Positions 12,433-23,350 are shown, numbered from the stretch's first letter. The stretch is 64,000 nt of DNA from Mortierella sp. BCC40632 (GCA_011634665.1 WAEK01000026.1:124001-188000); one strand, 5' to 3'. Notes: generated by a model not told the origin, from the sequence alone. Translations and numbers: made by a program.

Positions 12433-12880
12433 CCTCTATCCTAACCCAGCTTTTCCTATCGACTTTCCGTTCTCCTAGGGCTTTTGTGGAACAACCCCGG
12501 AACACTGTGGTACCGGTTGCCAGTCCCAGTTCGGGCTTTGCGGTGAGAGCCCCTCGGTCTCTTCTTCTTCCCTTCCATCAACATTGCCATCCCCCAGTTC
12601 ATCGTCAGATTCACTTTCCTTGACAACCACCACCTTGCCTATCACTCCAACTGTCTCCCCTTCAACAACCGTCCTCACTACTACCACCGCTACTACGACG
12701 ACGACGACGACGACGACACAGACCACTGGATCTTCAACACAGTCGACCAAGGGCACCTTCCAGCTTCAGCCCACAGGTAGCCCCAGCGGTGCAGGATCTA
12801 CGCATCAGGATAAGATTGGTGGAGTCGAATCGCGGTTGGCTTTGGTGATTGTCTTTTTGGCTGGACTACTCATGATCTAG
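11990..12880 (+). CDS. Secreted GPI-type chitin-binding (CBM18) protein
   Basis: Two exons: 11990-12124 and 12479-12880, giving 178 aa. Residues 1-22 are a signal peptide (hydrophobic LLLLCLVLAGLFSVVSA). Residues ~26-64 are a hevein-type chitin-binding module: CGSDSGTGASCPSPNCCS joined across the intron to GFCGTTPEHCGTGCQ. Joining restores the CC-S-x-GFCG core, which supports the intron. A Ser/Thr-rich stalk with a poly-Thr run follows. The final ~15 residues are hydrophobic (LALVIVFLAGLLMI) with no basic tail, as in a GPI-anchor signal. Likely a cell-wall or plasma-membrane surface protein that binds chitin. No catalytic domain is present, so enzyme activity is unlikely. The intron holds a T28 tract and a (GAT)n repeat. 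Confidence 0.85.
12388..12432. repeat. (GAT)15 microsatellite in CBM18 gene intron
   Basis: About 15 tandem GAT triplets inside the single intron. Read through, they would code poly-Asp, but the spliced frame excludes them. Confidence 0.95.
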
Positions 12881-13487
12881 AAAAGAAGGCTTTTCTCATC
12901 CTTTCTTCTGGAGAACAAATATCAAATATGGCATCCGGCACTGTCAAGCCTCTCTTTCTCTCTCACACACACACAATAACAACAACAGCAGCAAATATAT
13001 CATAGTAGATCAACTGTTGCAAAAAAACTTGGACAGTAGACTGATCTGCCACAAAACAAACGCGCTCTTCTTCACTCATCTTCATTTTCTCCTTATTCCT
13101 CAATGTAATGTGACAAAAAAAAAAAAAAAGTTAACAGACTAGCCTGGGTCGTGAATGCCACTAGTGCTGAACAAAGGGACCCGGCCTAATGTGGAGAGGG
13201 GAGGGGAAGGAAAATTGAGACAAGTCCTCCCTCTTTCCTTTCCTTTGGTTTTTTTTTCTTTCAATGTTTTACCCCGTGGTCTATAAAGAGACAAGACAGG
13301 GACATGACGACACAACGACACAACGGACAACAATGCGAATGCACCTTTTTGCTGTATTACAAAGAAAAAGAAGTTGGCTATGGTACAGGGACAGGACAGA
13401 GCTAAGGAGAGTCAATCGAGTAGAAAAAGAGGATGATAGTACACGAGAGAGAAAAATGTAGGATAAGGAAGGGGTCATTGCTATTTG

Positions 13488-13528
<41 letters not shown>

Positions 13529-13537
13529 CTTGGCTTC
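12881..13537. other. Convergent spacer, CBM18 gene and bHLH gene
   Basis: Both neighbours end here, so this is 3' UTR and termination sequence. It contains an A15 tract near 13114 and a 39-T run at 13490-13528. No gene seen. Confidence 0.6.
13490..13528. repeat. T39 homopolymer next to the bHLH stop codon
   Basis: Thirty-nine consecutive T on the plus strand, ending about nine bases from the bHLH stop codon (13538). On the coding strand it is a genomically encoded A39 directly after the stop. Confidence 0.95.
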
Positions 13538-16526
13538 TCAGGACGCGTTCTGAGCAAGGGCCGTCAACGTCCTTGCAGCATCATGGTGATCATGCACCGA
13601 TGATTTGGGCTTTTCCTTGGGCTCGACTCCGTTGAGCATCAATCCCAAACCCGTCGCGACCTTCTCTCGCGAACCTTGCTGTTGCGGTTGCGGTGCCAAA
13701 TGCGACTTGGCTCGCTTGACACTCTCATCGTCCTCCATCAACTCATCTTTTTCTTCACCGTCATACGACCCATCACGCTGTGGCAATGATCGCTTGCGAC
13801 TGTTGGGACTCGCTGTCACAACAGACACAGTCGATGACTCTCTCTCCTTGCGCTCTTCTTTCTCACGTTCTTTCTCTTTGGCCCGGTGCTCCTTGTCCTT
13901 ACTGTCTTGGCCAGTGCCACTGCCGCTCTGGGGCTTCTTAGGTCCCTTGGCACCTGCGCCTATCCCGGACTTGGATGCACCTGATCCTGCAGTCGTTGCA
14001 GATGTGCTTCGCTTCCTTTGCACATTCCATGGCTCCTCTTGGATAAAGATTGGCTCAGGAGGTGGGGGTCGCGTAGCTGCCACCGCTGGCTGTTGCGCCG
14101 GCGCCGGTGTCTGGGCTGATGCGCCGTGGTGACCGTGGTGAGGATGGCCATGGTGGGGATGATGAGGTGGTGGGGGTGGGTGATGAGGGGGGTATCCGTA
14201 CGAAGGATGGTATGGGTACGGGTACGGGTACGGGTGAGGGTATCCATGCGGATTGGGCGGCATGTAATGGTGACCTTCATGACCCCAATGAGGCGAGTAG
14301 GCTACGGGTGCGGGAGCAGCAGCACTGGTAGAGGAAGGGGACGACTGGGGTGCCATCGAGGGCGAACGCGACAGATTGGGTGACAACATGAAGGGAGACA
14401 CAGGAGGTTGGGGATCGGCCTCTGACGACGACGAAGACCGATGATGGTGCGCATGGCGATGCGCAGATGGTCGAGGCGAGGTCGAGGTTGAGTGCGGCGA
14501 GAGCGCTGCAAGGCCTGGAGCAGACTTGGAACCTGTCTCGGAGTTGTAGGACGGGTGCAAGTGCTGCTGCTGCGAGGATGGGATCTGCAGAGGTGGCAAA
14601 GTGGGTCCGCTGCGGTGGTGATTGTGACTATGGTTGTGATTATGGTTGTGGCTGTGGCTGTGGCTGTACTTGGACGCAGATGGGGCATCTAGTGGACGGT
14701 TCTCGCGAAGGGATGGGGATGCAGATGACGCACGGTCCGGGCGACGGTCACCCTCCCCAGGCCCTGAGGGCGAGGAACGCGACATGGGGGAGAGTGAAGA
14801 AATGGGTGGCAGAGAAGGAGACGAGCCCGAACCAGAGCTGCGATGAATGAAAGGAGAGAGCTGCTGCTTGGTCTCCGAACCATCATTGCCAGTATTCGAT
14901 TTGGTCTTGGTCTCCGCTGGCCCTGCGAAGGGGTTCTGGCGCGCTGAAGGAGAAGGCGAGACAGGTGAAGGTGGGAATGCAGAACTACCCTTGATGGGTC
15001 CTGAGCCGGCCGTATATGGAGCCGAAGGTGGAAACATGGGCGAGGTGGAGAAAGAACTGGCAGGGCTGGTGCACTCGCTGTTTGCGCGGGACCGTTGTGC
15101 GCCCCATTCGCGCACGGGCGAGTCGGAAGGAGAGGTCGTGATGGAAATAGGAGGAGGGACAAGTGTCGCAGGCTTCTCACGTAACGACTGCGAAGATTGC
15201 GATGGAGAAGAGGACCGCGAAGATTTTTCGGGTTGCAACGCGTCTGTAGTGACGATCACTGATGGACGCGTCGTGCCATTGACTGGTCGAGATGGGGCCA
15301 GTTTTGGCGACGAAAGTGGACTTGACTTGGACGTGGCTGACATGGGTGAGGTAGAGCGCGAGAGAGACCTGGACGACTTTTCAGTCGATGCGAGCTCATC
15401 ACGCTCTTTCTCAGTATCGAGGTCAAGATCGAGGTCATCGTCCTCATCCTCGTCTTCGTCCTCATCCTCATCTTCGTCTTTTTCTTCTTGCTTAATGGCC
15501 TTGGGTTCGGCACCGTCAACATCCATGGCGGATTCGTCGTTGGCATTTTCTGCCTTCTTGGTATCCTCTTCCATCTTTTTCTTTTCTTCTTCCTCCTTTT
15601 CCTCAGCGGCCTTGGCAGCGGCGGCGACCGCGGCAGCAGCAGCAGCTTCAGCTTCCCGTTTAGCTGTGATGAATTCGGCTGTGTCGCGCGAAACATCGTA
15701 CTCTTCACCTTTGACATCACGAATGGCTTTGGTAAGAGCCTCAGAGCAATCGGTGAGGTATTTGATGTGGGCAACAGCACCACGCAAGACATTGACTCGA
15801 TGGCACTTGGACGTAGCCTCCTCCATATGCTTTGGAGGCAAGAGTCGTGTCAAGTCGTCAATTAACTACATTTTTGCATAGAGAAGAATGGACAGAGAGC
15901 AATGAGCAAGGTTTTCATCGAAAGAGAGAGAAAAAGAACTATCTATCATTGCAAGAGCCATGGTGGTACCTGGTTAATGCAATCCCGACGCTTGCGCTCG
16001 ACTCGGTTGTGAGTTTCACGCCGGCGCTGCAATTTGTCAAGTGCTGTGCGAGTATCGAGCGGCTTGCGGTTGAGGATGTTGACGCCAGCGAGATCAAACG
16101 ACTTTGTAGTTTTGTACGTCTCGGACGAGATACTGCCTTCAAACCTGAATGTCTTTGTAGGAGGCCGTGGGGCTGTGGTTGACTTTCCTGTGGGCTTACT
16201 GCTTGTAGCAGCGGTTGAACGGGTGTGTGCGCTGGTTGAAGAGGAGGAAGAGGAGGTGGCAGAAGAGGACGGCTTGGCATCAGAGGTGGATGCATGTGGA
16301 GCTGGGTCGTGTGGGTAAGGGTGATGGTGTGGGGGATATGGGTGCGAAGGCGGGTATGGCGGCGGATAGGCGCCGTAAGGGTATGGGTAGTAGGGTTGCT
16401 GGTGCGACGGTGGGTGGCCGTAATAGGGTGGTGGGTAAGAGGATGTGGCGGCTGGCTGGGATGGTGGAGGACTAGACTGTGCAGCGAGGCCAGGCCAGGG
16501 AGCGTTATTTGGTGGTAGCACGACGT
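13538..16526 (-). CDS. Large bHLH transcription factor, 5' exon unresolved
   Basis: Two exons are clear: complement(15970-16526, 13538-15865), about 960 aa. The join places the bHLH domain across the intron: basic region RRETHNRVERKRRDCINQ, then LIDDLTRLLPPKHMEEATS, then helix 2 with HRVNVLRGAVAHIKYL. His, Glu and Arg at the class-B positions predict binding to CACGTG E-boxes. The N-terminal part is Pro/Tyr/His-rich. After the bHLH come an Ala-rich helix, an acidic run (EDEDEDED), long Ser/Pro-rich regions and a His/Pro-rich stretch near 14100-14280. No ATG lies in the frame of the first visible exon: it opens from an AG at 16527-16528 in phase 1, so a short start exon must lie further right. 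An ATG at 17087-17089 with a weak donor near 16944 is one candidate. I do not assign an orthologue. Confidence 0.82.
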
Positions 16527-17089
16527 CTGGTCAGGAGGGGAAGAAGATGAAGGGGAAAAAGACGAGCAGAAGAGCAGAAATGAAAGCCGGGCATTAGGAC
16601 GGGAGGAGATAGAGAAAATGAAAAAGAGAGGAGGAAAGGGGGAAAGGGAAAAAGGGGAATGGGATGGAAATGATGGAAATGGGAAAAATTTTTGGAAGAT
16701 GAGAGAGATGAGAGAGTGAGAGTGAGAGTGAGAGTGAGAGTAAGAGAAGGATGGAGATGATGGAGATGAGAAAGAAAAAGAGAGATGGAGAAACGTTCCA
16801 AAGGTTTGGGTGATAATACAACTTTGAGTGAGCGAGGATGGAAGGTTGGAAAAAGAGAAAGTAGAAAAAAAAGCTGCCAACTGCCCGCACAAAATAAAGG
16901 AGGAAAAGGAAAAAAGAATCGACGGCGGACCATCGTAAGGGCACGCACCCTGCACTCCCCCCGCCAGCCAATCAGCAGCCGGAGGAAACGAAGGAAGGAA
17001 AGCGGATCCTCGGTAAGGGCTGATCCATCGGACGCACTATCTCTATTCACGGCAGGCGCTGGACTGTCGAGAATGCAACACCAGTTCAT

Positions 17090-20000
17090 GTCCAGCTGTT
17101 GCTCCTGCTAAATATGTCGCTCTGGGTCGGCCGATCCTACGCCCATGCCCTGTCTCTCCCCTCACCCCTCTTTTCCCCTCTCTCTACCCTTGCCTCGTTT
17201 GGACCCGCGAGAGCGATGCGATGGATCAAAACTATGCCTTGCTTTGCCATGTCTTGTCCAGAAAGAAACATTCTCCCTCAGTCAACTCGCCCGAAAAATA
17301 GGCCGAACACCCTTGGGCCCTTCGACCTCGTGTCCCTCTGCGTTGTTTTTGCCCTGACCCTCCCTCGTGCTTTAGCCTACTACCCATTGTTCTTTGCCTA
17401 ATAGTCCATAGTGTACCTTTAGTCCATAGCCCAATTGCCTTGGTTGACCCAGAACGATAAAAGCTGGCAGACCCAATTCCCTCCTCTCGTCCAGCTACCT
17501 CCCCCCTGTCGCACACATGGGCTTGCTTTCGGAGAGGGGCGCAAAGTTGTTCCTGAAGCTCAGCAGAGCCGTACGCCCTCGCTTTCGACAAAAAAGGAAC
17601 ACAGGCCTTTGCTGTTCTTGTTTTCAACCTTGACTGGAGCGCGTGTTTGATCCGCACGTTCTGGACCACACCCTGAATGGAGCCCCTACATCATCCATGA
17701 TGCCCTCCTTCTACTTCTAACAGCTAGTGACGACCTGGGCTGTGTTCTCATTTCATCTCCTCCTCTGGAGCGCCGCCGCCCACCTCCCCCCCCCCGTTTG
17801 TCTACAAATATCGCAATTTAGTTGCGCCGTGCGGGGGTGGGGTGAGGGAAGGTATTGAGCCTGCAACACAGGAGGATAGAAGGAATGGAGAGGGCTGCAG
17901 ATTGCCATGTGGACGCTCTCTTCTTTCCTTTACTCCTCTTTACCTATATCCATACTACACAACTGCGCGATACTTCCCACTTTGTCCGTACACCCCACCA
18001 CTACCACCTTCCAAGGTCTTTGATTAGAACCAGAACCGATCGAGGTAAGAAGGGCACTAGGGCCAGACTCACGGGAGAGCCTGAGTAGTGGACATACATA
18101 GTCTAATAAAGTTGTACAGACTTGTCTAGAAGTCTGGCCAAACAGCCCTGCAGTAGACAGGCATGACTGCAATCTCCTTTTAAGCTCCAGGCGGTGGTCT
18201 CGATACTCCATACCGAGGTTCAGTGACTAGAACGGCGGGCAGTTGCGGCGACGCTTGACGAGAATAGAGGCTGTGCAGGCGTGGATTGATCCAGATTTGG
18301 CCATCTCCCCATGGTCAGGGGACCCCTTGCGTTCGTTGGACCAACCCGCACACACACATGCGACCTCGCCTGCTCTGACTTCTAGGTTGTCCAGGCGTCA
18401 AATAACCGCACATGTCCTCTGCCCTCCCCATCCTTTCTTCATTCTCTCGCTCTCTATTCCACCATTTCCCTTCCGAGAGCAAGCCCCGCCGATTACGACA
18501 CCTGCGGTCTCGCCGCGGCCTTAACTTGGCTCCCTCTCTTCCCTCTCTTCCTCCTCTCCCAAGGCCGCCCCAGAGAGCGCTTCTATTTCGGCGACTCACA
18601 CACAAACACACTCGGACACTCTATTTAAAGTCCGCCGACGAGGACGAATCCCCGGTAAGGACCGCGAGGGTCGGCGTGTGGTCTCTATTCGAAGAGAGCC
18701 AGCTGGCCAAAAGTGAGGGTTATTGTTGTCCAGCACGACAGTCAACATTCTAGATAGTCCATTGTGTGGGCTCAATCGAGTCCAGCCTGCCGCACACCAT
18801 GCCCAAATAAAGCAGGTTCTGGCCCACTGGGACTTGTTGGGCATCCCCATTGGGGAAGGTCCTATGCCTGGAAAGGGGGAGGAGGCGCGGACACGGGATA
18901 AGCTTCGCTCCATGGAACGTCCAGAAGCGTTCTTCCAACTAATCAACGCAACTGCAGCAAACACACGCACACATTGCACAAGGCTTACTTTATTTTTTGC
19001 CCGCGAGACCAAAAAAGCGCCTCATCCTTTTGCTCACTTGGACTTGTGCGTTTTTGGCTTTTGGGGAGGGGGGAGAAGGAGAGAAGAGGGAAAAGGGGTT
19101 ATTTACCGGGTATTTGCAACAAAAAACATTCGGCTCCGACACATGGACTATGCACACATGCACGTCCATCTCTCCACTCTCGCCTTTCTTTCTCAAAGAC
19201 TTGCGTTCAGTAACCAACTCAACACACACTCAAATACACACAACACAACACAACAACACAACACGACACAAACGACACACACCACATTCACACATACGCA
19301 ACACATGCAATACACCAAACTTTTAATCGCCTCGATTTTTTATTTATTCTCTTTCAACCATCGCATAGAATTCCAAGAAAAGGGGCTTTGCTCATCACCC
19401 TCCTTTCTTCCACGTTCTATAACGGGGAGACCAAGACAGGGTTCCGCTCCCTATCCCTCCCATTTTCAAGTCATCCTTTCCTTGTTCCTGGACGAACAAT
19501 GGCCTGCATCTGCAGGTTCGTGCTTCTTTTTTTGAACAGCATCCTAAAATGCGTAGTAGAGAAGAAAATGAGCATCTTACAGGGGTTGTTTTTTTTAGTG
19601 CAAACATTGAGCATAGACATCATTTTTTCTTGATCTGTCTACATCCGTCGACTACGCACTTTGTGGGCTCGGAAAATATTCGAACACATGCCCAAACCCA
19701 GGAAAGAAGCAACATGAGCTTTCATTTCTCCTCGCCTCTATGATTAGATTGGCCTCGACCACTGCTTTGGACTGAAGAAAAAAAATATTCAGGCAGGGTT
19801 TCTGCCATGCTTTGCGCGCAGTGCGTCATTCCAGTTTGGATCGGTCGCTACTAATCCTAGAACCCCTGCCTCTACCCATCGACCTCTCTTAAGAGAGACG
19901 ATATTCTTCCCGTAAACATACAAACATGCTCGTACTACCCTCCTACTCTTTCCTCATGGTCCCAGTGGTTCATAGTATCAGCAATACTTACAGCCCTGCA

Positions 20001-20976
20001 ACAAGCAACCATTGGTATGGTATCGCATGGTACTCATACCCATCGAGATAGTGCGAATATTTTTTATTTCTTTGGAGTGATGGTTGTCAATGTATGTAGA
20101 CCAGTAAAAGCAGGGGGAGACGATGTAGTATTCACCTTCCCCCGGGCCCCCCCTTTCCCCTGGATCTCCCTTTCCTCTCCTCTCCTCCAAGACACGTCTC
20201 GATAGACTCGACAGACCCGACAGACTCGATATTGTTTATTACCACCAAGGTCCTCCTTCGGCAGAATCCTAGCTAAGAAAAAAAGAAAAAAAAAATCGCC
20301 CTCGGCTTTTTTCTTTGATCATAACAAAGTGTGAAACGGATCCTGTCAATACATCTCAGGTACATCGGACAAGTGGAGTTGCGATCGATCGGCCAACACT
20401 ATCTCATTTGTGTGTGTGAACCCTCCTTCCCAACTTTCCGCTTCCGTCTCTTCCTTTTTTGCTCTTTCAAGAATATCTTCCTGCGATCTCTTTTTTTTAT
20501 ATAGATATATTGTATTTTTTTTTCCCCCTTCAGTCTCATACTTCCTGAAGAGCTCCTTCCTCTCTTTGAGGTACTCTTGTACCTTGATTTCGGTAAAATC
20601 TAGGCTAGTATTTTTGCTCATTACTCTCCTATCTCCCGATTTGTCATGTACCTCCTAATTCCAGCAATTCAGGTTTTTTTTTTCTCCATTAGGATTAGCC
20701 AATACCTAGATGGGTTCTACATGCGTTTTGAGCTAGAGTCCATTATTAAAAGCAGCCGGATGACGGAACCCTTGTAGGAGAGAAGGATGAATAAATTGCC
20801 CCGAGGCATTTAGCGTAGGTTTCTCTAGACCAATGGTTTTTTTTTCTTCTTTTTTTTTTGATCTAGGATCCAGCTACTTTTTCCGGTCTAAAAACTGTTC
20901 TGAAATCACCGCGAGGCCTAGAATACTGGACCCTTTCTCTCTCTATCTATCCATCAAAATGACTCTTTAAGCAGTG
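17090..20976. other. Gene-poor intergenic stretch
   Basis: Nearly 3.9 kb with no convincing gene, RNA gene or element. It has pyrimidine-rich runs (for example 17140-17210, 18400-18460), a CA-rich run near 19225-19315 and C9 at 17785-17795. The left end presumably holds the promoter and start exon of the bHLH gene. Open frames here are short and unlike known proteins. Confidence 0.5.
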
Positions 20977-21318
20977 TGAAATTAGTGCCTAAGCGCTAGG
21001 ACACACCTAGACACACCTGGACCTTAATATCTAGGAACAAATACCAAACTTCATCTATTTTGAACTCGCACTGTTGGCTACATTTTAGTTGAGCTGAAAA
21101 AAGGGCAAGAAGGGAACTTGGGATATGATAAAAGAGATCGGAGTGCATTGTGTGGATGTCGAGATCAAGCGTTTTGGCATATGTAGAGTGTAAAGACTAG
21201 TGCTAAGAAGTATCACCAACAGCCAACAAGTTCAAAATAGATGAAATTTGGTATTTGGTCCTTGATATAAAGGCCCACGTGTCTCGAGGTGTGTCTTAGT
21301 GCTTAAACGCTAATTTCA
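20977..21318. mobile_element. 342-bp terminal-inverted-repeat element (MITE-like)
   Basis: The first 90 bases (20977-21066, beginning TGAAATTAG) match the reverse complement of the last 90 (21229-21318) without gaps at about 86% identity by hand count. The central part has no coding capacity. The flanks show no clear target duplication, so the insertion may be old or the true ends slightly different. It lies 80 bp left of the MULE-like MITE but has a different repeat. Confidence 0.75.
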
Positions 21319-21397
21319 ACGGTCCCTGTTTCTTTCCTGCAAGAGAGAAGATCCTTTAGAGCAAGTCGGCTCTGGCCTTGTTTGTTGAAGGAAAAGA

Positions 21398-21407
21398 GAC
21401 GTTCTCG
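21398..21407. repeat. Left 10-bp target-site duplication of MITE
   Basis: GACGTTCTCG directly left of the element; an identical copy lies at 21898-21907. Confidence 0.85.
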
Positions 21408-21897
21408 GGGTGAATCTATTTGACAATCGAGTTGTTATTTGATGCGTGGCAACCCCTAGCTTTTACACTGTGTTAGTACGGAAATTTTACACCGAGTTAG
21501 TACGAGAGGCTACACGAGGCTGGTAGGATACCGTTTTTTTCTTATTTATTTTTGGGCCCCAGTGACACCAATTCGACGACCCATCTCTCGAAACTTTGCC
21601 ATATGGCGCACAACAGTCATTGCAATTGATTTCAGGCAGAAGGCAGTCTTATCAAGACTCTAGATCTACGCCTATCTTCTTTTTTCTGGATAACTCCAAG
21701 GAATGGACTCAAAGAGTTGACACCAAACGCAGCAAGGGAAGAACCTACAAGTCGGGCTGACACCCGAGGCAATTGGTGGTCGGGACCTTGCGATTCCAGG
21801 AACTTACAAAAAAAAAACAGTTTCCGTACTAACTCCATGTAAAGGTGATGGGTTGCCACGCATTAAATAGCAACCCAGTTGTCAAATAGATTCGCCC
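21408..21897. mobile_element. 490-bp MULE-like MITE with 10-bp target duplication
   Basis: Left end 21408-21484 and the reverse complement of the right end 21821-21897 align without gaps over 77 bases with about 13 mismatches. Ends begin GGGTGAATCTATTTGACAA and GGGCGAATCTATTTGACAA. Both sides are flanked by the same decamer GACGTTCTCG (21398-21407 and 21898-21907). A 9-11 bp duplication with long inverted repeats is the hallmark of Mutator-like elements. There is no transposase, so it is non-autonomous. The inner edge of each end carries TTAGTACGGA, which occurs again further inside and at 22120-22230. Confidence 0.85.
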
Positions 21898-21907
21898 GAC
21901 GTTCTCG
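21898..21907. repeat. Right 10-bp target-site duplication of MITE
   Basis: GACGTTCTCG directly right of the element, identical to 21398-21407. Confidence 0.85.
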
Positions 21908-22119
21908 TACTCGCATTACCGGAAAACAAAGGATGCGTCTAACTGTAGTGCTATACTGCCTTTAGCTAACCACAGTACAAGGCATAAAATTGATTCAGAT
22001 ATTAACCATACAGCTTTTTTGGTCTCAATTGATAGAGAAAGCTGCTTTATGTAAGTCTGGAAGACTTTGGGACTTGGGGCCCCAGGTTAGGTCCTGTGAG
22101 GCCCAAAAGCTTCTACACT

Positions 22120-22232
22120 CACTAACTCCGTGTAAAATTCTTTTTAAAAAAATCTCATGCTATCCCTGTGTAAAATCTCCGTACTAACTTGGTGTAAATT
22201 ATCCCGTACTAACTCCGTAGTACTGGTTTATC
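22120..22232. repeat. Cluster of CCGTACTAACTCCGTGTAAA-type motifs
   Basis: At least three diverged direct copies of the motif found at the inner part of the MITE ends, here outside that element. Probably the remnant of one end of a related element. Confidence 0.55.
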
Positions 22233-22257
22233 ACATCCGAAAGCAAAAATGACTTGA

Positions 22258-22703
22258 ATACCCTGACTACGGTCCCTTTTTAGACATGCCAGGGGAGTAC
22301 ACTCCTCCAGCTTCGCGCGCAAGACCGAAGCCGCCTGACATCAGGCGTGCTAACGTTACTGACGTAGACCTGCTTGATTGGGAGCCGCTCTCGCTGCTCC
22401 TGGACTCTTCGGACCCTTCGGACCCTTTGCCCTAGTTGTAGATCCTGCCTTTTAACTTGCCGCCTCTGCGGGTACTCTTTGTACCTGGTCTTTTCCCCTT
22501 TCTCTGCATTTGTATTTTTGGTTGCTATATCCACCCTCCAGCTTTACTTCTTCTCTCTACTCTTTTGTTCAAGGGTAGTATAGTTTTGAGAACCAGCTGG
22601 CCACGTCCGCAGACCGTGGTATGAGTGCGCGCCGACGAATAAAACCCCTAACGGGGCCTGTAAAAAAAAAAAAAAACCCCCTAACAGGGCCAGTAAAAAA
22701 AAA
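22258..22703 (+). mobile_element. Short retroposon with A-tail and 13-bp target duplication
   Basis: AAAAATGACTTGA occurs at 22245-22257 and again at 22699-22711 directly after an A-run, as for target-primed insertion; part of the A-stretch is shared by tail and duplication. Before the tail there is an AATAAA, then two near-identical tails in tandem: CCCCTAACGGGGCCTGT plus A14, then CCCCTAACAGGGCCAGT plus A9. A 49-codon open frame starts at 22285 but resembles nothing I know. It may be a 5'-truncated LINE of a third family. Confidence 0.6.
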
Positions 22704-22804
22704 TGACTTGAGCATCGAAACTCCATCGCTCGATCGCTCTCTCACCACACACACTCCACTGAAAGCCTTGAGCAAAAAAAATTAACCGGAAGGTCAAAAG
22801 ATTT

Positions 22805-22885
22805 CGTCAACAGCAGGATTTGAACCTGCGCGGGAGATCCCATATGATTTCGAGTCATACGCCTTAACCGCTCGGCCATGTTGAC
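22805..22885 (-). tRNA. tRNA-Ser (anticodon CGA)
   Basis: Read on the minus strand the gene starts GTCAACATGGCCGAGCGG and ends with the paired TGTTGAC plus discriminator G. The anticodon stem-loop is TATGA-CTCGAAA-TCATA, anticodon CGA, which decodes UCG. The long variable arm (GGGATCTCCC) is typical of serine tRNAs. A-box TGGCCGAGCGG and B-box GGTTCAAATCC are intact. There is no intron. A TTTT run just downstream fits RNA polymerase III termination. Confidence 0.95.
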
Positions 22886-22995
22886 CAATCAGATCTTGAG
22901 AACGGAGCAATCTTGTCCCCCCTTGAGCTTGATTCGGCTTATCGGAGTTTCCAGCCTGGCTCCAGTAGGAGTAAAATCACTTTTTTTTTGCTGCA

Positions 22996-23350
22996 ACAGG
23001 GCGGCTCCGGCCGCTAGGCGGGTGAGCCTTCCTTAGTTGGTAAAGCTTCCCGCCCCGCTTCCTCGGGGCCCGGGTTCGAGTCCTGGTAGAGGTGAACAGA
23101 ATTAATTGGACGCAATTAATTTTGGGAGCCATGGAAAAGTGATACGGAAAATTTCTAAGTTTTTTCCACTTGTGCTCGGGGCCAAGGCTAAGATTTAACT
23201 CCGCATCTACCCTGGTGGCAGGTGTAGCACCAGGTCCCAAGAGCTGTCCTCTCCAGCTCTTCCAGTCCCCCTTACAAAGCACTCCCCAACCCCGGAGCAT
23301 GACTAGGACGGTCCTAGAAGTGCAAGTGGGAAATGGTAAATCTTAGGAAT
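22996..23350 (+). mobile_element. tRNA-derived SINE-like segment
   Basis: Contains an A-box-like TTAGTTGGTAAAGC and a B-box GGTTCGAGTCC about 40 bases later, with a CCCCG/CGGGG stem between them as an anticodon-arm remnant. The acceptor arms do not pair, so it is not a working tRNA. It is preceded by the GGGCGGCTCCGGCCGC module of LINE family A. About 250 bases of non-tRNA sequence follow. No clear tail or target duplication was found. Confidence 0.4.

Noticed and set aside
12388..12444. Poly-Asp coding extension of the chitin-binding protein
   Set aside because: The GAT repeat lies in an intron; splicing 12124 to 12479 restores the conserved cysteine pattern.
14847..15881. 344-codon open frame on the plus strand
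   Set aside because: It is exactly antisense to the bHLH coding exon and is low-complexity (Ser/Glu/Gly runs mirroring the real protein); no introns or homology support it.
17087..17089. Firm start codon for the bHLH gene
   Set aside because: Linking it in frame needs a poor splice donor, so it is given only as a candidate.
22285..22434. 49-codon frame as a gene
   Set aside because: It lies within a target-duplication-bounded retroposon and resembles no known protein.
23029..23090. A second tRNA gene
   Set aside because: A- and B-boxes are present but the acceptor arms do not pair and the anticodon loop is irregular; treated as a tRNA-derived repeat.
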